In this document: positions 61,418 through 64,000 of the stretch, piece by piece
Position numbering within the stretch: position 1 is the stretch's first letter
Layout of the letters: every line of letters begins with the position of its first letter
NCBI RefSeq assembly: GCF_014207095.1
Contig: NZ_JACHBG010000016.1
Coordinates: 1 to 64,000, forward strand
Length of the DNA: 64,000 nt
Direction: 5' to 3'
Source: Martinezella lusitana
GTDB taxonomy: Bacteria > Pseudomonadota > Alphaproteobacteria > Rhizobiales > Rhizobiaceae
The notes under the pieces: generated by a model
What the model saw: only the letters and a program-made list of their open reading frames with translations
The model's database searches: none
Told to the model about the DNA's origin: nothing
Made by a program: the position numbers and the translations under genes

Positions 61418-61843
61418 TCAGGCCGATTGCTCGATCACCATGACACCGTAGCCGCCAAGTTCGGCCGCCCGATACGGCCTTGCCGATCAGCAGGTCGGTC
61501 CCTGCCGGCAGCTCGGCGACTTTCGTCCCATGCTCCGTATCGAGCACAAACAGCAGCTTCCTGCCATCGCCCTCGCGAAGGACCACATGACGCATGGTCT
61601 GAAAGAGCGATGCCCCATAGCACGCGCAGCCTGGAGCAATTCGTCCGGTAGGGCCGCGATAAATTTGCGCATGAGCAGCGTTGCGAAACCAGTCTGCAAA
61701 GCGACATGAAAGATGATCAATGCGAAGTAGGTGTGGTAGAAGCCAACCGGGACCATGAAATCGCGCAGCGGCATCATCATGATCTGCGCGGGCAAGAGGT
61801 CGCCGCCGACGAAGAGCGAGAAGAGGCTAGGGCGTAAACTCAT
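61418..61843 (-). pseudogene. MalG-type permease fragment fused to GH42 beta-galactosidase tail
   Basis: The 5' half encodes the mid-part of a carbohydrate permease (LLPAQIMMMPLRDFMVPVGF, then LPDELLQAARAMGHRS). After a frameshift the sequence reads LFQTMRHVVLREGDGRKLLF, KVAELPAGTDLLIGKA and, in another frame, GGYGVMVIEQSA with stop at 61418-61420, which is the C-terminus of a GH42-type beta-galactosidase. The start of the permease and most of the galactosidase are gone. It is a deletion scar of a lost galactoside utilisation locus. Confidence 0.6.
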
Positions 61844-61903
61844 AGAAATGCGTGGCGATTATCGTCTGTCATGATTCAAGGTTTCCGAACAAAGAGACAT
61901 TTG

Positions 61904-62391
61904 ATGATGCGTCGCCGCCACGAACTTACAGAACACGAATGGTCGATCATATCGCCATTGCTGTCCGACAATCCCCGCAGCTTTCCCCCGCGGATGACCG
62001 GCGGGTGCAGAATGGCATCCTCTGGCGGTTCCGGACAGTCTCGCCCTGGGCGGAAGTCCCGGAGCGCTATGGCCCGCCGACCGCCTGCGGCAACCGCTTT
62101 GTCCGCTGGCGGAGGGTCGGGGTCTGGGATCGGCTCCTGGAAGCAGTTTCGCAGACGTACGGTGGCGACATCGTCATGATTGACCCGAGCTGTGTCCGCG
62201 TCCGCCAGCATGCGGCCACGGAAAGAGGGGGCGACGGTGGCAGCATGGGATGTTCCTTCGGCGTCGCAACAGCGGACAACCGCTGGTCGTTGAACCCTGT
62301 CCCGATCGGCGCCGGCCAAGGGCTTGGACTGCGGTCGGTGTGGAGCCCGGCCGATAACCGGGGTCCTGCGCAACATCGCCGGGATGACTGA
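61904..62391 (+). pseudogene. degenerate IS5-family transposase
   Basis: From ATG 61904 it reads RRRHELTEHEWSIISPLLS, changes frame near 61985, then continues NGILWRFRTVSPWAEVPERY, FVRWRRVGVWDRLLEAVSQ and VMIDPSCVRVRQHAA, with the first DDE aspartate. The region after it is scrambled and the second half of the transposase is missing. An IS5 (IS427-type) remnant. Confidence 0.7.
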
Positions 62392-62531
62392 AGGCCCTTA
62401 CAAGGCCACAGAGGGAACCTCCTGGATAACCCCGCGGCCGGTAAGTGGTATCTGCATGAGTTCTTGAACCGTCAAACAGAAGTCCGATCCTGTCTGGATT
62501 TTACGCGGCTATTCCGTCTCAAAACCACGCC

Positions 62532-63929
62532 TTAAATCGTCGGCTTTATATTCTGGTTCAGGCGGAACAAATTTGTCGGATCGAATTTGTTTTTGAGTGT
62601 GACAAGGCGCGTATAGTTTTCGCCATAGGCCGCGCGTACCCGATCTTCACCTTCGTCTCCCAAGTTGTTGGCATACACCCCACCCGTCGAATACGGTCTG
62701 ACGGCATGCCACAACTCGCGGGCCCAACGCATATTGGCCTCATCGTCCGAAGAGGCGTCCCAGATGGCTATCGGGAAGCAATCATAGTGGGCGTCGCGGT
62801 TCGCATATGGCGAATCCGACTTCGAAACTCGGGCGATTGCGCCACCAACTTGCTGAAAGACCAACAGCGACGCACGCGACGGCGCCTTTGCATAGGTGTC
62901 GAGGAGCGCATCGATGAGGTCATCACCGATCTCATTGAGGAACTGAGCTTTCCAGTAGTAGCGCCTCCCGCGTGGGAAAAGCACATCGCCGCCCGATTGG
63001 ATCTGAAGATAAGGCCGCGCGGCGAGGCTGCTTTCGACCGGCGAGCCGAACTTCATGAGCGGAGCAAGGATCGGCTCGCCCGCCTCGTGCGGCCCGACAT
63101 AGCACGCTGAGATGCTGAAGAATCGGTCGCCCGATGGTGTTGTTACAAGTGCGGCATCAACGCTGAGTTCATCGGGCGCCTGGCGGGAGAACTCATGATA
63201 GAACTTCATCGCTCCGCGGGCATGGTCGTAACGGTGAAGGACCGACCCGACCAGCAGCGTGGGGCCGACCGGATGAAGCTGGTATTCGAACGTCGTCACG
63301 ATGCCGAAATTGCCGCCACCACCCCGCAGCCCCCAGAATAGATCGGGATGATCGGAGGCGCTTGTCCGCAGCAGCGCGCCATCAGCCGTCACGATCTCGG
63401 CGGCGATAAGATTGTCGCAGGTCAGGCCGTGTTTGCGTCCGAGCTTGCCGAACCCGCCGCCGAGCGTCAACCCGGCAATGCCAGTGTCGCTGTTGACGCC
63501 CATCGTGGTTGCGAGGCCATACGCCTGCGTGGCCTTGTCGAATTCGCCCAGATTAAGCCCCGCCTCGGCTCGCGCTATGCGGCGCTCGAGGTCGACCTTC
63601 ATCCCTTTCATACGCGACAGGTCTATCACGATGCCATTGTCGCACGTAGAAAGGCCCGCGACATTGTGGCCGCCGCTTCGAACGGCGATGAGGAGGCCGT
63701 ATACTCGCGCGAAGGTCACCGCCTTGATGACATCGTCGGCGTCGACACAAAAGGCAATCGCTGCGGGTCGTCTGTCGATCGCACCATTCCAGACTCGACG
63801 TGCCTGGTCATAGGCGGGATCCACCGGCACCACCAGGTCGCCGCGAAGGTCTTGCCGCAACCGCTCGACGGCGGACGTGGTTGAATGGGGTATGCCCGAC
63901 AGGGTGTCAGCAGACTGCTCTACATTCAT
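62532..63929 (-). CDS. berberine-bridge-type FAD-dependent oxidoreductase
   Basis: A 465-residue flavoenzyme of the PCMH/BBE family. The FAD-binding domain contains AVRSGGHNVAGLSTCDNG with the FAD-linked His, TLGGGFGKLGRKHGLTCDNL and LFWGLRGGGGNFGIVT. The C-terminus ENYTRLVTLKNKFDPTNLFR is the berberine/BBE motif. The start at 63929 follows AGGAGGG. Relatives oxidise sugars, nicotine-like compounds or oligosaccharides. The Cys of bicovalent members is not evident at the usual position, so the FAD may be attached by one bond. Last gene of the window; the substrate is unknown. Confidence 0.87.
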   Translation of the reverse strand: MNVEQSADTLSGIPHSTTSAVERLRQDLRGDLVVPVDPAYDQARRVWNGAIDRRPAAIAFCVDADDVIKAVTFARVYGLLIAVRSGGHNVAGLSTCDNGIVIDLSRMKGMKVDLERRIARAEAGLNLGEFDKATQAYGLATTMGVNSDTGIAGLTLGGGFGKLGRKHGLTCDNLIAAEIVTADGALLRTSASDHPDLFWGLRGGGGNFGIVTTFEYQLHPVGPTLLVGSVLHRYDHARGAMKFYHEFSRQAPDELSVDAALVTTPSGDRFFSISACYVGPHEAGEPILAPLMKFGSPVESSLAARPYLQIQSGGDVLFPRGRRYYWKAQFLNEIGDDLIDALLDTYAKAPSRASLLVFQQVGGAIARVSKSDSPYANRDAHYDCFPIAIWDASSDDEANMRWARELWHAVRPYSTGGVYANNLGDEGEDRVRAAYGENYTRLVTLKNKFDPTNLFRLNQNIKPTI

Positions 63930-64000
63930 GGATGTCGCCCTCCTAACCAACGGCTTATCGTCTCACCGTCTGCAACGTGCAGCAAAGGCAAAGATCTCAG

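Overview
The window looks like an accessory replicon (plasmid or chromid) or a heavily remodelled chromosomal region of a Rhizobiales bacterium, most likely a Rhizobium/Agrobacterium/Sinorhizobium relative. The evidence is GC-rich coding sequence, many ABC uptake systems with adjoining catabolic genes, a complete trans-4-hydroxy-proline (hyp) operon laid out as in Sinorhizobium, an nfeD-slipin pair, and short intergenic repeats of rhizobial type. I see no rRNA, tRNA, CRISPR array, replication or conjugation genes.

Region by region. (1) 1-1.7 kb: a nucleotidyltransferase-fold (AbiEii-like) gene behind a duplicated palindromic operator, plus an integrase relic. (2) 1.75-10.25 kb: a minus-strand catabolic operon: XRE-cupin regulator, ribose-type ABC importer, phosphotriesterase-family hydrolase, glutamine-amidotransferase-like protein, PfkB kinase, BtpA-family protein and a carbamoylase-type amidase. 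(3) 10.25-11.9 kb: degenerate DNA holding a dead FNT (NirC-like) channel gene fused to the 3' end of an exonuclease gene. (4) 11.9-21.8 kb: a second catabolic locus: HpaI-type aldolase, flavin reductase, bicupin, amidohydrolase, IclR regulator, a histidine/phenylalanine ammonia-lyase homologue lacking the Ala-Ser-Gly triad that forms the MIO cofactor, and a PotABCD-type importer. The same GTTTCA-N5-TGAAAY palindrome lies in both divergent promoter regions, suggesting one IclR regulon. (5) 21.8-27.8 kb: a junkyard of transposase and gene fragments with vapBC and an antitoxin whose ParE/RelE-like toxin is dead. (6) 27.9-38.9 kb: the hydroxyproline locus (GntR regulator, amino-acid ABC importer, deaminase, D-amino-acid dehydrogenase, semialdehyde dehydrogenase, epimerase, two SDRs).

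(7) 39.2-45.8 kb: a CHASE-GGDEF-EAL protein, a small membrane protein, and a three-gene unit of signal-less envelope hydrolases (lytic transglycosylase, SGNH hydrolase, GH25-like TIM barrel) whose purpose is unclear. (8) 46.2-52.6 kb: IS5- and IS3-type remnants, nfeD-slipin, an orphan FabZ-like dehydratase, and a decayed nuclease gene of apparent antiphage type (Cap4/DUF4297-like motif) broken by in-frame stops. (9) 52.6-61.3 kb: a PPOX flavoprotein, an FecBCDE-type importer, and an amino-acid importer with a homocysteine S-methyltransferase divergent from an Lrp/AsnC regulator. (10) 61.4-64 kb: a permease-GH42 fusion relic, an IS5 relic and a berberine-bridge-type FAD oxidoreductase.

The main theme is substrate capture plus degradation. 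Regions 2 and 4 are coherent catabolic systems whose substrates I cannot name. Region 4, with its MIO-less lyase and shared operators, is the best candidate for an undescribed pathway. Pseudogene fusions and nested insertions show repeated deletion and recombination between the operons.
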